Source: UBA1756 sp045130235 (GTDB lineage: Bacteria > Bacteroidota > Bacteroidia > Bacteroidales > WCHB1-69). Taken from it: a stretch of DNA of 64,000 nt. The DNA is taken from contig JBGUPJ010000031.1 of NCBI GenBank assembly GCA_045130235.1, forward strand, positions 1 to 64,000, given 5' to 3'. A program made the position numbers and the translations under genes. Below the pieces are notes generated by a model. That model was not told the DNA's origin. It made no database searches and saw only the letters and a program-made list of their open reading frames with translations. How positions within the stretch are numbered: the first letter of the stretch is position 1; every line of letters starts with the position of its first letter. Positions 46,004 to 56,276 of the stretch are shown here, in pieces.

Positions 46004-46476
46004 TAGCGTGCAATATTAAGGATTTCGAATTTAAGGATGCCGACGGGGGCTTGAACTTCGGCGATTTCGCCCACTTTTTTGCCCAATAAACCCTTTGCGA
46101 TAGGAGAAGTTACAGAAATCTTACCTGATTTGAAATCAGCCTCAGATTCGGGCACAATGGTATAAATCATCTCTTTGTTTCTTTTCAGGTCTTTTGCTGT
46201 CACAATGGAGTAGAGCAAGACCTTAGAGGTGTCGAGCTTGGATTCATCTAAAATGCGAGCGTTGGCAATAGTGGTTTGGAGATTCGCAATTTTCATTTCT
46301 AGCAAGCCTTGAGCCTCTTTAGCGGAGTCATATTCGGCATTTTCTGAAAGGTCACCTTTATCGCGGGCTTCAGCAATCATGGCTGAAATACGGGGGCGTT
46401 CCACAGATTCGAGATGAGCCAGTTCGGCTTTGAGTGCGGCGAGGCTTTCAGCAGAATAATATTTAATTTCACTCAT
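46003..46476 (-). CDS. greA: Transcription elongation factor GreA
   Basis: 157 residues, normal for GreA, which rescues backtracked RNA polymerase by stimulating transcript cleavage. The N-terminal coiled coil (about 8-75) has the conserved acidic tip region ARDKGDLSENAEYDSAKE; the C-terminal FKBP-like domain has SPIAKGLLGKKVGE. It is the first gene of the seven-gene run ending with dxs. No TAnnTTTG box was found upstream, so the promoter is unresolved; read-through past the terminator at 46513-46543 is possible. Confidence 0.96.
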   Translation of the reverse strand: MSEIKYYSAESLAALKAELAHLESVERPRISAMIAEARDKGDLSENAEYDSAKEAQGLLEMKIANLQTTIANARILDESKLDTSKVLLYSIVTAKDLKRNKEMIYTIVPESEADFKSGKISVTSPIAKGLLGKKVGEIAEVQAPVGILKFEILNIAR

Positions 46477-46512
46477 AATAATTGATTTAATTTATCTGTA
46501 TAATAAAACAAG

Positions 46513-46543
46513 ACTAAAGAGGCCCAATGGAGGCCTCTTTAGT
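46513..46543 (-). terminator. Terminator downstream of the PorV/PorQ-type gene
   Basis: ACTAAAGAGGCC (46513-46524) pairs perfectly with GGCCTCTTTAGT (46532-46543) around a 7-nt loop. On the minus strand it is followed by CTTGTTTTATTA, an imperfect T tract. It separates the TonB receptor operon from greA. Confidence 0.75.
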
Positions 46544-46568
46544 TAAGGATAATAAGGTTTAACAAAGA

Positions 46569-47759
46569 TTAGAGGGCGAGTTTTAAGCCAACACTATGGT
46601 TACCGCCCCATCTGTTCGTGAAACGATAGGAGTAATCGAGATAAAGTCTCGGCATCACTCTACCGTCTTCAAGTGCTTTAGCTTTCTTCATCAACGGAAT
46701 ACCGAGGGAAGCGCCGAGTGACGGACCGGTGTACCAAGTGGTTTGCTCTTCGGCTTTGAACATTCCCTTACCAACTTCAACGCTATAACCAGCACGAATC
46801 ATAAAGATCTGACCCAAACCGTATTCAATACCGATCGTGGCGATGTCGCGAGAGAAGGAGTTAGCGGTGAAAGAACCTGCCAAGGTAATTCTATGAGCGG
46901 CATCGTCGCGGGTAAGACCCTCATCAATCAAATCTTCTTTATCCCAGTCCTTATGATCTTTGTCCCAAATGAGGAAATCATAGGAAAGACCCAACACCAA
47001 CATGGTGGGAAGCTCATAGGAAGCAGAACGGCTTTCGAGGGTTTGTTCCCAGTCGAGGTCACCGGCAACGGCTCTTACGCCAAAACCGTCACCTTTGTAG
47101 TGCATCGGGAGACCGATGTTTTTCAAGGTTATACCGATTTTGAAGTTTTTGAAATTACCAGTAAGGTATTGAACACCTGCATCGATGGCAAAACCAGTAG
47201 CTTTGGCATCATCGGCACCTGTTTCGGTGACCACTTTCAAAGAAACACCACCATGGATAAAGTCATTGAAACTCTTTGCATAATGCAAACACAGATAGGA
47301 GAGTTTCGGGGAGAAAGTACCCTGATTACCTTCGGGGAGTTCCTCGGAGGTAACCTCAATAGTACCGAATCCCATGGTGAAGAAAGAAACACCAAGGACA
47401 CCGAAATCTTTCACCTGATGCGTTTCTTTGTTGGTAGAGCGGAGGTGTTGTGCCAAAGCGAAAGAGCTGATACCAATGCCTGCGCCGGAACCCACCAGGT
47501 AGCGGGTGTGTGAGAAGGCCAACTCGGTTTTATTGACGAAGGCCATACCTCCGATATTGGAATACATAGCTTCCAAACCGCGGACTTCAGCAACACCAGC
47601 TGTTCCCCAACCGGTGGTACGGGCCCACGGGTCAATCAGGAGATGCTGGGCACCCGCCTGACCTGAACGGTCTCTGTTACCGGCATACAGATTGACCGAC
47701 AATGCACAAAAGAGGCCAATCAGCGTGCAAATAATAAATGATTTTTGGAACTTATTCAT
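46569..47759 (-). CDS. PorV/PorQ family outer membrane protein
   Basis: 396 residues: signal peptide (1-25, ending NLYA), then GAQHLLIDPWARTTGWG and NIGGMAF, typical of PorV/PorQ-family barrels, and repeated amphipathic strands to the last LKLAL. PorV and PorQ are T9SS components: PorV shuttles cargo at the outer membrane and PorQ anchors the sortase complex. Many paralogues lie, as here, beside a secreted protein, and could be cargo-specific. Strong conservation of the start suggests the family but not which member, so no symbol is given. It is the last gene of the operon with the TonB receptor and the 1559-aa protein. Confidence 0.85.
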   Translation of the reverse strand: MNKFQKSFIICTLIGLFCALSVNLYAGNRDRSGQAGAQHLLIDPWARTTGWGTAGVAEVRGLEAMYSNIGGMAFVNKTELAFSHTRYLVGSGAGIGISSFALAQHLRSTNKETHQVKDFGVLGVSFFTMGFGTIEVTSEELPEGNQGTFSPKLSYLCLHYAKSFNDFIHGGVSLKVVTETGADDAKATGFAIDAGVQYLTGNFKNFKIGITLKNIGLPMHYKGDGFGVRAVAGDLDWEQTLESRSASYELPTMLVLGLSYDFLIWDKDHKDWDKEDLIDEGLTRDDAAHRITLAGSFTANSFSRDIATIGIEYGLGQIFMIRAGYSVEVGKGMFKAEEQTTWYTGPSLGASLGIPLMKKAKALEDGRVMPRLYLDYSYRFTNRWGGNHSVGLKLAL

Positions 47760-47791
47760 AGTTTCTAATTTTTTTGCAGTTAATCAATCTG

Positions 47792-50700
47792 TTAGAACGC
47801 ATTCAAGTCGGTAGGACGCATACCAGCAAAGAACTTCAAGGTTCTCTCACCAATGCCCGGGGCTTTCACATGGATAATGTAGATACCGCTGGCAATCGGG
47901 ATATTCGCTGAGTTTTTCAAATCCCAATCCACGTACGTGTCATTTCCACCCTTCGTGATTTTTCTAATCAAAACACCGCTGACAGTAAAAATCGAAATGG
48001 TTACAGCGCCTTCAACACCATCCTCATAAGTGGGGAGGTTGACAATCTTCACGTAAGTCTCAAGTGCGGAACCTTCGTAGGTAGAATAGCCATAATAGGG
48101 GTTCGGAACAATGTTGATCTTGTCCAAAATACTCTGATGCGTATCGGCAACATTGTGCTGAACTGCAATGTTCTTCGTGGTAAAGCCATACATCGGGAAA
48201 TTGTCATTCTGAACATTTTCAGGACCCTTGTCCATTCCAGAAGAATAGCGCTTGTACGGACGGCTTACACGGATTTTAATGGTAGCTTCATTGGAGAGCC
48301 ATTCTTCTTCGTGCATAGCAGCCGGCATCGGGATGCTCGTCCACATCACGTTGTTGAACAACTGCATCTTTCTGTTCATACGGGTTTGCAGCTGGTTGCC
48401 GGAATTAGGCATGCTGGTAAAGGTGTTGAATTTATTCATCAACCATTGGCCTTCATCGTAAGCACCACAGTCGAATTCGGTATCGAAGTTACGGTTAAGA
48501 GAGTTGGTACGATAGTAAACAGAGTTGGTGTTACCCGTGCTACCAACAATGTAAATGAAGTGCTTACCACCCCAGCAGGGATTGAAATACAAATCATTAT
48601 ACAAATCAGGACGATTAGCAAACCAGTAATCATAAACAGCCTGGTCAATCGTATTTCCGTCTCTATCCTGTGCAAAAACATTAGTAGGATTGAAAAGCAT
48701 ATCGTTACCGTTGTTTTCCGGATCGGAGGAGTTTTCTGCGAACATGATATTCAGACGTTCACCTGTTTCCACGTTGATGGCATAGCCCGGGAACCAGCCC
48801 ATACCTTCACCTGTACCGTCAGGGTTACCATTTTTGTCAACGGAAGCATGCTTACGAGGTTCGTGGCAAAGAGCACCACCTTCTGACTTAGTAGCATCAT
48901 CGCAGGATTCAAGTACAATACAACGAGTCCATTTGTCTTTATCAGGCGTGAGGACAATATCGACTGAATAGAGGTTCGTCATAGTTTGATTGAAACCGGG
49001 GCTACCTTTCGTTAATTTCATGGTATTCACATCCCAATAAATCGGTTCCGGAACAGGTGCATCTTCAGCACGGTTGTTGTCAGGAATAGTGAAACGAGCC
49101 ATAGGACCACCATAATATGATGAACTCAAAACATAGGGTGCCCAAGTACCGCCAATCACACTTTCAAACTGCTGATCCGGGTCTTTCCAAGCACGGAACG
49201 ACCATGAGCTGCTGGTGACGGTATTGCCCGGCATGAGGAAGAAGTAGTCTTCGGTTTTCCACTTGGCATATTCATCTTCAACACCATTCTGTGTGCCAGC
49301 GGCCTCATCCCAAGGACCAGCTTCCTGGATACCACTACGAATCCAGTTGTCAGGAAGGTCACCTTCATTATCTACAACACCACCCAACCAAGGTTTACTT
49401 TCATCAGCATAGGTAATTTCTGAACCCAAGAAATCCACTTGAGCGTGAGTAGATACATTCTTATAGTTGTAGCCGCCGTTATTAGCCACATAACTGGCGA
49501 GGTTATCCAGGTGGATAGCGAAGTTATAATCCAAGATGGTCAATGATAGACCAAGGTCGAGGAACAGCTGCTCATTATTCACAGAGATAGAGGATTGTGC
49601 GTCGTACTGCATGGGGAATCCAAGAGAATCGAGCATCACATTTCCATTTTCATCCACTACTTCAAGTACCCAAGTGTCATCAGGAGTTACATCAAAAGCA
49701 GCAGTATCAGAAGGAATGAAACGCACGACAAAGTCGTAAGGCTGAATCTTCAGCGGGTTCACAACTTTAACATTGATAGGACCGTGGTCATTCTTGTAAG
49801 TGATTTGGTCAATATGACCATTTTTGAGGATTTCGTCACGGCATTCGTCGGTCATATCGAGATAGAAACCACCATTGCCCTGACCCTCAATACGGGTAAT
49901 CATAGGCTGGGTGCCATAGACAGAGTTAGCAATGGTACCACCATTTTCGGGTGTCGGGTCGTGCGGGATTCCCACATACGGGCTACCGCTATTATCCTGA
50001 TCACCAATATTACGACGACCGGCGAGGAAGGTAGTTTTCTGACCGGTAAGACCGTGGTCTGAATTCTCTTCAATAGAGAAGGGCCAGTAGTTATTCTGTG
50101 CGTATGCCAACACCAGGAAGTAATATTTCTTGTGGTTCACAAGCTGCGTGGAAGTGGTTGCAAACTTATCTTCAGTAACCACAAATGAGTGACGAATACC
50201 CAAATCTTCACCTCTTACCATTTCGTGGGGTGCAGAGGTTCCGATAGCGTCATCATGGATCCAGTTCACAAGTTGTGAGATACCATTCTGAAGGTCGCAC
50301 TGTGCAATCAGACGTACCTTATTCAAGTCGCCGATATCGGTAACGCTTACATCTGCGCTTGCGCACTGATAAATCATATAACCTTCAAAATGATACTTGT
50401 TATCAAATTCAATGGTATCGAATGTGGAAACGTCATGAGCCTGAAGGATGAAGGTGTCAACACCAGAGATGGTACACCAAACGGTATCATAAGCCACGGT
50501 AATGGTTTCATCCAAACGATCTACCGGAATGGTAGGATCTTCTTCCTCGTAACCTTCAGCATAGTTGTTGCTGGTTTCAAGGTTAGTGAGATAAAGAATA
50601 AGTTGGTTCTCTAACTCTTCAATATATACAGTCGGGGCATCCGGACCGTCGAGTACTTTGAAGCAGTTTTCGAAAAGAGACTGACACTTATCGTCAGCGA

Positions 50701-52471
50701 TTTTCAGAGCGTCAACAGAAGCCTGAGCACCACCGCTAGTAGCACGTGCCCACGGAATACCTACGGTAATGTAGTTAACAGCACCTGCACGGAGGGTGAA
50801 GGGACCAGCCGACTGCATGAAACGACGGTCAGCGGGAGCGTTACCTACGGCAGCTTCTGTCCAACCATCAGCGGAGTTGTTGTAAGTAGAAGCATCCGGT
50901 ACAATACCCATTGTACCCCAGTTACACGGGTCGGAAAGACCAGGGAACATGAAGTCGCAATCAGGACCGGTAGCACCGTTGAGCGGGTGAGCATTAGCAC
51001 CATATTTCATCTTCAAGTTATCTGCCCAAATACCACGCAACATATTGTAGTAACCATAAGCCACATCGGGGTCACCTACTACAGAGTTATCGTTATTATG
51101 ATAAACGAATCTTCTCATACCAAAACGCTCGTTATCTTTGATACCATCACCAAAGTTAACACCATTGATAGCTTCGGAGCGAATCAGCACATAATCGGTG
51201 GTGTCGTGAGGATTATCAGAATCAGGATCTTCAGTCCAAGTGAAAAGACCGAGTTGTCCGTCGTTGGTCACAATGTCACAACTTCCAAACATTGACGGAC
51301 CATATTCAGCACGGCCGTTGAAGGAGGGGTTATCATAACCATCGGGATCGAGGTAAGGACCCTGAAAGAAGTCCACACCAACCGCAGGCGGCTGAGCGCC
51401 ATAGTGCTGAGCCAAACCCTGACCATCAATATTACGGCCATTATAGCAGTAACCCAAACCACGGGCCACATCGCAACCCACATAGTCATCATCAGCATAA
51501 CCCAAATCGGGGTCAACCCACTGAGAGAAATAAGTGTTGGTCAAATCGAAGGTTGAACGGTTAATAATCTCGTATGAGTAGAAGGTCATGTTGTTCAACT
51601 CATCGTTGGTGGAGAAACCGAAAGCCTGAGCTCTGATTTCAAGACCGATAGGATCACCTTGTGACTCGGTATGAGGACCACCCTTATCATTGAAAATCCA
51701 GAAGAGGGTAGCATCTCCTTTAAGAACGTGGTCGGCATAGACCATACCATGTGAGTAACCCAATCTCTCTTCAGGTGTTTTGGGCAGCTGGTCAGCAGCG
51801 GCGAGGGCACGGTTTTTAGCGGTCCACGGACAGAGTTCGTTATCAAGGTCATAGTACGGATAGTCACCGTTTTCCGGGTTATAATCACCGTCGCCGTCAT
51901 AATCGAAGAAGGGGGCGAGGTAATAGGACTGTCCGGCGGAGAGATCCATAGGATGGGCGGGCCAGTTACGGATGCTGTTAGGCATCACATAGTCGGCGTT
52001 CATCCAGTTGGCGATATGTTTTTCGACCTCTGCGCGGGTGATTTTGAAATGCTTGTCGTAAGCGGCGCAGGTCTCCTGAGTGACGGAAGCACCTTGTAAG
52101 GTAAGAGGACCTGTCCAGAAGTCATCACCTTTTTGACGGAAACGGACGGCGGCCAATTTAAGCTGGTCGTTGATATCCTTACCACCAATCCAGAGGGCGG
52201 CGGCAAACATGGAGGTCTTACCTGAACCGTAAGGAACCTCGTACTGTGCGATTTCGTTGAACCACATCGTACCGTTGGTTTCCAAATAAGCTCTCACGTT
52301 GTTGACCGTCAACTCATTAGAGTTGGTTGCAGGCAAACAGGTGGATGAGGCACGTGTTTGCACTCTCTTCGGAACTGCCGTAGAGCCTTTGTACTTTTCA
52401 GCTGACAGCGAGCCGGAGGCAAGCAGCAAGATTGCCAAAAATAAGATCTTACATATATTTTTCATATTCAT
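47792..52471 (-). CDS. Large secreted protein with C-terminal T9SS-like tail
   Basis: 1559 residues. A signal peptide (MKNICKILFLAILLLASGSLS) begins at the ATG at 52465; the ATG at 52471 in the same frame is an alternative. The protein matches a Bacteroidota family with an N-terminal YEVPYGSGKTSMF and LWIGG segment, a calcium-binding-like loop DYDGDGDYNPENGDYPYYD (about 195), and a FFQGPYLDPDGYDNP stretch. The last ~110 residues look like a T9SS or FlgD-like beta-sandwich tail: NIVPNPYYGYS, then TISIFTVSGVLIRKI, then SGIYIIHVKAPG. It is probably exported by T9SS; its function is unknown. It sits between a TonB receptor and a PorV/PorQ-type barrel with small gaps (22 and 32 bp), which suggests a three-part surface system. 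Confidence 0.82.
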   Translation of the reverse strand: MNMKNICKILFLAILLLASGSLSAEKYKGSTAVPKRVQTRASSTCLPATNSNELTVNNVRAYLETNGTMWFNEIAQYEVPYGSGKTSMFAAALWIGGKDINDQLKLAAVRFRQKGDDFWTGPLTLQGASVTQETCAAYDKHFKITRAEVEKHIANWMNADYVMPNSIRNWPAHPMDLSAGQSYYLAPFFDYDGDGDYNPENGDYPYYDLDNELCPWTAKNRALAAADQLPKTPEERLGYSHGMVYADHVLKGDATLFWIFNDKGGPHTESQGDPIGLEIRAQAFGFSTNDELNNMTFYSYEIINRSTFDLTNTYFSQWVDPDLGYADDDYVGCDVARGLGYCYNGRNIDGQGLAQHYGAQPPAVGVDFFQGPYLDPDGYDNPSFNGRAEYGPSMFGSCDIVTNDGQLGLFTWTEDPDSDNPHDTTDYVLIRSEAINGVNFGDGIKDNERFGMRRFVYHNNDNSVVGDPDVAYGYYNMLRGIWADNLKMKYGANAHPLNGATGPDCDFMFPGLSDPCNWGTMGIVPDASTYNNSADGWTEAAVGNAPADRRFMQSAGPFTLRAGAVNYITVGIPWARATSGGAQASVDALKIADDKCQSLFENCFKVLDGPDAPTVYIEELENQLILYLTNLETSNNYAEGYEEEDPTIPVDRLDETITVAYDTVWCTISGVDTFILQAHDVSTFDTIEFDNKYHFEGYMIYQCASADVSVTDIGDLNKVRLIAQCDLQNGISQLVNWIHDDAIGTSAPHEMVRGEDLGIRHSFVVTEDKFATTSTQLVNHKKYYFLVLAYAQNNYWPFSIEENSDHGLTGQKTTFLAGRRNIGDQDNSGSPYVGIPHDPTPENGGTIANSVYGTQPMITRIEGQGNGGFYLDMTDECRDEILKNGHIDQITYKNDHGPINVKVVNPLKIQPYDFVVRFIPSDTAAFDVTPDDTWVLEVVDENGNVMLDSLGFPMQYDAQSSISVNNEQLFLDLGLSLTILDYNFAIHLDNLASYVANNGGYNYKNVSTHAQVDFLGSEITYADESKPWLGGVVDNEGDLPDNWIRSGIQEAGPWDEAAGTQNGVEDEYAKWKTEDYFFLMPGNTVTSSSWSFRAWKDPDQQFESVIGGTWAPYVLSSSYYGGPMARFTIPDNNRAEDAPVPEPIYWDVNTMKLTKGSPGFNQTMTNLYSVDIVLTPDKDKWTRCIVLESCDDATKSEGGALCHEPRKHASVDKNGNPDGTGEGMGWFPGYAINVETGERLNIMFAENSSDPENNGNDMLFNPTNVFAQDRDGNTIDQAVYDYWFANRPDLYNDLYFNPCWGGKHFIYIVGSTGNTNSVYYRTNSLNRNFDTEFDCGAYDEGQWLMNKFNTFTSMPNSGNQLQTRMNRKMQLFNNVMWTSIPMPAAMHEEEWLSNEATIKIRVSRPYKRYSSGMDKGPENVQNDNFPMYGFTTKNIAVQHNVADTHQSILDKINIVPNPYYGYSTYEGSALETYVKIVNLPTYEDGVEGAVTISIFTVSGVLIRKITKGGNDTYVDWDLKNSANIPIASGIYIIHVKAPGIGERTLKFFAGMRPTDLNAF

Positions 52472-52493
52472 GATAATTTTTTGCTACGGTTAA

Positions 52494-55400
52494 TTAAAAT
52501 GAGAAGTTCACACCTAAACGCACGCGGGTCGGCATGGTATAGTTATAAGGATTAGCCACTCTCATCCGATAATAATTGGTATAAGATGACACGTCAACCT
52601 GAGAGTTGATTTGCTGCTGATATTCAGAAGCGGTGAGGTAACCATCATCGTCTGCATTACCAGTGTACTCATAAACATAGATCACATTCTTGAAGTTGAA
52701 GATATTCATCACATCAAGATATATATTGAGGTAAGCACGTTTCGTAGGATTGCCCGTTTCTTCATCTCTCTTGAGGTTCAGCACGAAGGTCTTGTCGATA
52801 CGGATATCGCACTGATAGATCCAAGGCATGTTGGAACCGTTGATGGTACCGGAGAGCTGGCTCTTACCTGCGCTAACGATAGTGGAGTAGGGCTTGCTGG
52901 AACGGCTGTACGGGAGACCAGAACCTGCGGTGAAGTTGATGTTCACACCAAAGTTTTCCAACACGTTGATTTCTTTAATCTTACCATCTTTTTCTTTCTT
53001 AGCTTTCGGTCCGTTGTATTCGGTACCATAGCCGAAGCGATAGTCGAGGTTAGCGCTAAGTTTATGACGCTGGTCGAAGCTCAAGTTGGTGAGGGTTCTC
53101 AAGTTCGGCTGGCCTGACTGGATGATGGCCAAGCTGGAGGTCTCGCTGGAACCGGTACCTTTAGCGAACTGGAGGGTATAGCTGGCACGGAGGGTCACGT
53201 TCTTGTTGCTGCGGAGGTCGTAGCTAACTGTGAAGCCCTGAACTGTACCGAAGTCGATGTTATCGTATGAATAATAGGTAGAGGGATAAGCGCCGGTGAA
53301 GCGGTAGCACTGTACCTGGTCACGTTTCTCGGAATAGTAAGCGGAGAGGCTGATAGCTGAGGTCTGACCGATGGCCTGACGGAAACCGATTTCGTAGTCG
53401 ATGCTCTTGGACGGTTTCAGGTTCGGGTTGTTGATGACGTTGTTCTGGTTGGGACCCAGTTTCTCGATCCACAGATAGCTGATCGGGTCGAGGCGCAAGT
53501 CGGTAGGACGCACCGTAATAATATTGTAGTGAGCGTAGAACAGTGATTTCTGGGAAACGTTGAAGGAGAAGGAGAGACGCGGCATGACGGACCAAGCGGG
53601 TTCATACTTCATAAATGCATCGCCTTCCACTTTAGAATTAGCTGTTTCGTCGGGATGGGTGGTGACGATAGGACCACCAGTTGCACCTAAGATGCTGGAG
53701 GGGTCGGTAACCACAGCACCGTTGGCATCGTACCAGTTGTGACCTTTACGGTAACCTACGATGCTGGCGTTGGCAACAGCTTCATCAATCGTCAAATCCT
53801 GCTGGTTCACATAGACATACCAATCATCTTCTGCGTTGGAGGCAATCATGTCGTTGCCATTATCATCGAGGAAGCGTCCACGAATAAGGCCGACCTGAGG
53901 ACAATCGCGGAAGAGGTAGGGATCTTTCAACACATACTGGTTAGCGTCGAAGCGGTCAACACGAAGACCGATGTTGAACATCATCGTATTGATGGAGAAT
54001 TTGTCTTGGATATACATAGCCATATAGACCGGCTCGTAGGCACCCACATTGTAGAGTTTGTCACCATTATCATCGGTGGCATTGAAGAAGTCGTGGATAT
54101 CGGTTTTCTTGTTATATTTCTTGGTGCCAGTATAATCGTAACCATAGTAAGAGACGTATGCAGAACCACCATTGAAGAGCTCTTCGGGTGAGAACATGCT
54201 GAGGGAGAACTGATCGGGAGACATGTTGTCGATATCAATCCAATCGGTACCATTGGGATCAAGGCCGAGGGATTTACGGAGATTTCTGTCGAAGGTAGTT
54301 TGGTCTTCGGCATTAAACAAACGATCATACATCACAGTGTCTTCACCAATGAGGTAGGGGTTCTCAAGATCCAACTCGCTGATGTGATAGTTGGCGCTAC
54401 TTCTCATAAGGGTCCAAAGACCATAAGGAGCTACGCCAAAGTAGCGGGAGGTTCTTTTTTCGAAAATGTAACCCAATTTAATATCATGGTCTTTAATGGT
54501 CAGCGAGAGGCTGGCGCTGGCACCGATTTGGGACTCTTCGGATTTATTAAATCCGCTGGGGACGGAGCCGGGAGCTGAATACATATTATATACAGCATCT
54601 GGGGAATCACCATTCAACAAAGCACCAAACTGTTGATAGAGCGTTTTGTTGTAAGGAATTACGCCATAGTGGTCGTAAATGGTTTGGGGATTGTAGGTGT
54701 TGGTGAAAGTGGTGACGTAGGGAACGAGGTCGGGGTTAGAGATGAGCGACTCGTCGTTGCTTCCCCACGGAGTTGCGCTATAGTCAACGATGGAGTCATA
54801 AATATTGGCGAGGATGTTCACATCATACAGGGTAATCCCATCGATGGTGATGGAGTCTCTCACGAAAGATTTTGCCTTGGTGGTTTTGTAGTAGCCAATA
54901 TGACCATACTCGAAGAGGTTGGTTTTGTGGCGGGTATCACGAGTCCAAGTATCATAATGTGTATAGTTAACATTAATATTATACATTATATTTTTAATAA
55001 TGGAATCGTTCTTGAGGGGGATACGGTGTTGCCAACGAGCGTTGACACGCCAGGTATTGATTTGGCTCTGGCTGTTGTTTTGAGCATTGAAGAGGGCTGA
55101 GGTGGTTCCCCAGTTTTTGTAGCGGGTGAACTCGTACATACCACCGATAGAGAAGTTGATGTTTTTCTGTTCACCGAGGAGGAAGTCGAGTTTAGCCTGG
55201 ATGAGGTAGTTGAACTGACCTGCATTGTCGCGGACACGCTGTTTTTTGAAGTTCTCGGCCTGCATATATTCGGCATTGGAGTAGTGGGCGCCGAATTCGG
55301 TGGAGCTATAGCGATAGGGGTTTTGAATGAGGTAATCGATAGCTTCTTGGGTAGCTCTCCAAGTTCCGCCTTGTGCGGGGGAAGCATCCTTATCGTAGCT

Positions 55401-56222
55401 AACATCGCCGGTGAGGAGGAAGCCCACGCGGGCTGCTTCGCCACGGGCAGGTTTTTTCAGCGGTCCAGTGAGGGAGACGGATCCGAGGAAATTGTTATAG
55501 CCATCGAGGGCACCCATAAATTCCACAGAACCGTGGAGGTCTTTAGAGATACCCTTGGTGGTAATAATGGTAAAGGAGTTACCGTCACCATATTCTGCCG
55601 GGATACCACCCTGGATCAACTCGACCTGCTCGATGGAGGCCATGGACACGCCGCCGGTACCACGAACGACCACACCGTCGATCATGGTTTTCTGACCGTC
55701 GGAACGGTTACCACGCACTGACTGCATTTTACCATCGATAGCAGTTACACCTGCTGCGGTGGAGATTGCGCCAGTGACATCGTGACCAGGCTGCTTACGT
55801 ACATCGTTAGCATCCAAGATGGTGTTACTGGTCGTGTTATCCTGATCGAAGATCGGGCGAGTAACTTTCACCTCGAAGTTCACATCAATCAACTCAGCGC
55901 CGCAGTTGATGGTAGCATCTTGAATGAAGGTCTGACCCGTGAACCTAATACCGCTCATGGTCAGTTTTTTTCCGCACGAACCGAGGGTGGCATCAAATTC
56001 CAGGTCGTAAGTACCCGCAGGCACACCATGCAACTGGTAATTACCTTCGGCGTCTGTCATCGTGTAATTCACGTTGACACCCTCTTTGTTCAAGTTCACA
56101 TTGATGTAGCTCAACGGTGACCCGGATTGGTCTTTTACGGTTCCTTTGATGGTACCTTGACCGAGCGCAAAACTGCTACAGAGAATGACCGCTAAGAGCG
56201 TCAAGAGTAACTTTTTTACCAT
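52494..56222 (-). CDS. TonB-dependent receptor with carboxypeptidase-like regulatory domain
   Basis: 1242 residues. Signal peptide (1-21, ending ALGQ), then a carboxypeptidase D-like regulatory domain (about 22-105: GTIKGTVKDQSGSPLSYINV), a plug domain (about 125-235, with RGNRSDGQKTMIDGVVV and IEQVELIQGGIPAEYGDG), then a large 22-strand-type barrel ending in RVRLGVNFSF with a terminal Phe, as needed for BAM insertion. No SusD partner is adjacent, so a SusC-type glycan transporter is not supported; the ligand is unknown. It leads the operon with the 1559-aa secreted protein (22 bp) and the PorV/PorQ-type barrel. Confidence 0.92.
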   Translation of the reverse strand: MVKKLLLTLLAVILCSSFALGQGTIKGTVKDQSGSPLSYINVNLNKEGVNVNYTMTDAEGNYQLHGVPAGTYDLEFDATLGSCGKKLTMSGIRFTGQTFIQDATINCGAELIDVNFEVKVTRPIFDQDNTTSNTILDANDVRKQPGHDVTGAISTAAGVTAIDGKMQSVRGNRSDGQKTMIDGVVVRGTGGVSMASIEQVELIQGGIPAEYGDGNSFTIITTKGISKDLHGSVEFMGALDGYNNFLGSVSLTGPLKKPARGEAARVGFLLTGDVSYDKDASPAQGGTWRATQEAIDYLIQNPYRYSSTEFGAHYSNAEYMQAENFKKQRVRDNAGQFNYLIQAKLDFLLGEQKNINFSIGGMYEFTRYKNWGTTSALFNAQNNSQSQINTWRVNARWQHRIPLKNDSIIKNIMYNINVNYTHYDTWTRDTRHKTNLFEYGHIGYYKTTKAKSFVRDSITIDGITLYDVNILANIYDSIVDYSATPWGSNDESLISNPDLVPYVTTFTNTYNPQTIYDHYGVIPYNKTLYQQFGALLNGDSPDAVYNMYSAPGSVPSGFNKSEESQIGASASLSLTIKDHDIKLGYIFEKRTSRYFGVAPYGLWTLMRSSANYHISELDLENPYLIGEDTVMYDRLFNAEDQTTFDRNLRKSLGLDPNGTDWIDIDNMSPDQFSLSMFSPEELFNGGSAYVSYYGYDYTGTKKYNKKTDIHDFFNATDDNGDKLYNVGAYEPVYMAMYIQDKFSINTMMFNIGLRVDRFDANQYVLKDPYLFRDCPQVGLIRGRFLDDNGNDMIASNAEDDWYVYVNQQDLTIDEAVANASIVGYRKGHNWYDANGAVVTDPSSILGATGGPIVTTHPDETANSKVEGDAFMKYEPAWSVMPRLSFSFNVSQKSLFYAHYNIITVRPTDLRLDPISYLWIEKLGPNQNNVINNPNLKPSKSIDYEIGFRQAIGQTSAISLSAYYSEKRDQVQCYRFTGAYPSTYYSYDNIDFGTVQGFTVSYDLRSNKNVTLRASYTLQFAKGTGSSETSSLAIIQSGQPNLRTLTNLSFDQRHKLSANLDYRFGYGTEYNGPKAKKEKDGKIKEINVLENFGVNINFTAGSGLPYSRSSKPYSTIVSAGKSQLSGTINGSNMPWIYQCDIRIDKTFVLNLKRDEETGNPTKRAYLNIYLDVMNIFNFKNVIYVYEYTGNADDDGYLTASEYQQQINSQVDVSSYTNYYRMRVANPYNYTMPTRVRLGVNFSF

Positions 56223-56264
56223 ATCAAACTAATTTATATTAAACATTACTTTTCACTGCAAAAT

Positions 56265-56276
56265 TTAGCGCGCTAA
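56265..56276. promoter_or_regulatory. Perfect 12-bp palindrome upstream of the TonB receptor gene
   Basis: TTAGCGCGCTAA lies 43 bp upstream of the receptor ATG, in an otherwise AT-rich 129-bp gap; a second TTAGCG occurs about 22 bp further upstream. It could be an operator. No -7 box was found here, so position relative to the transcription start is unknown. Confidence 0.3.
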
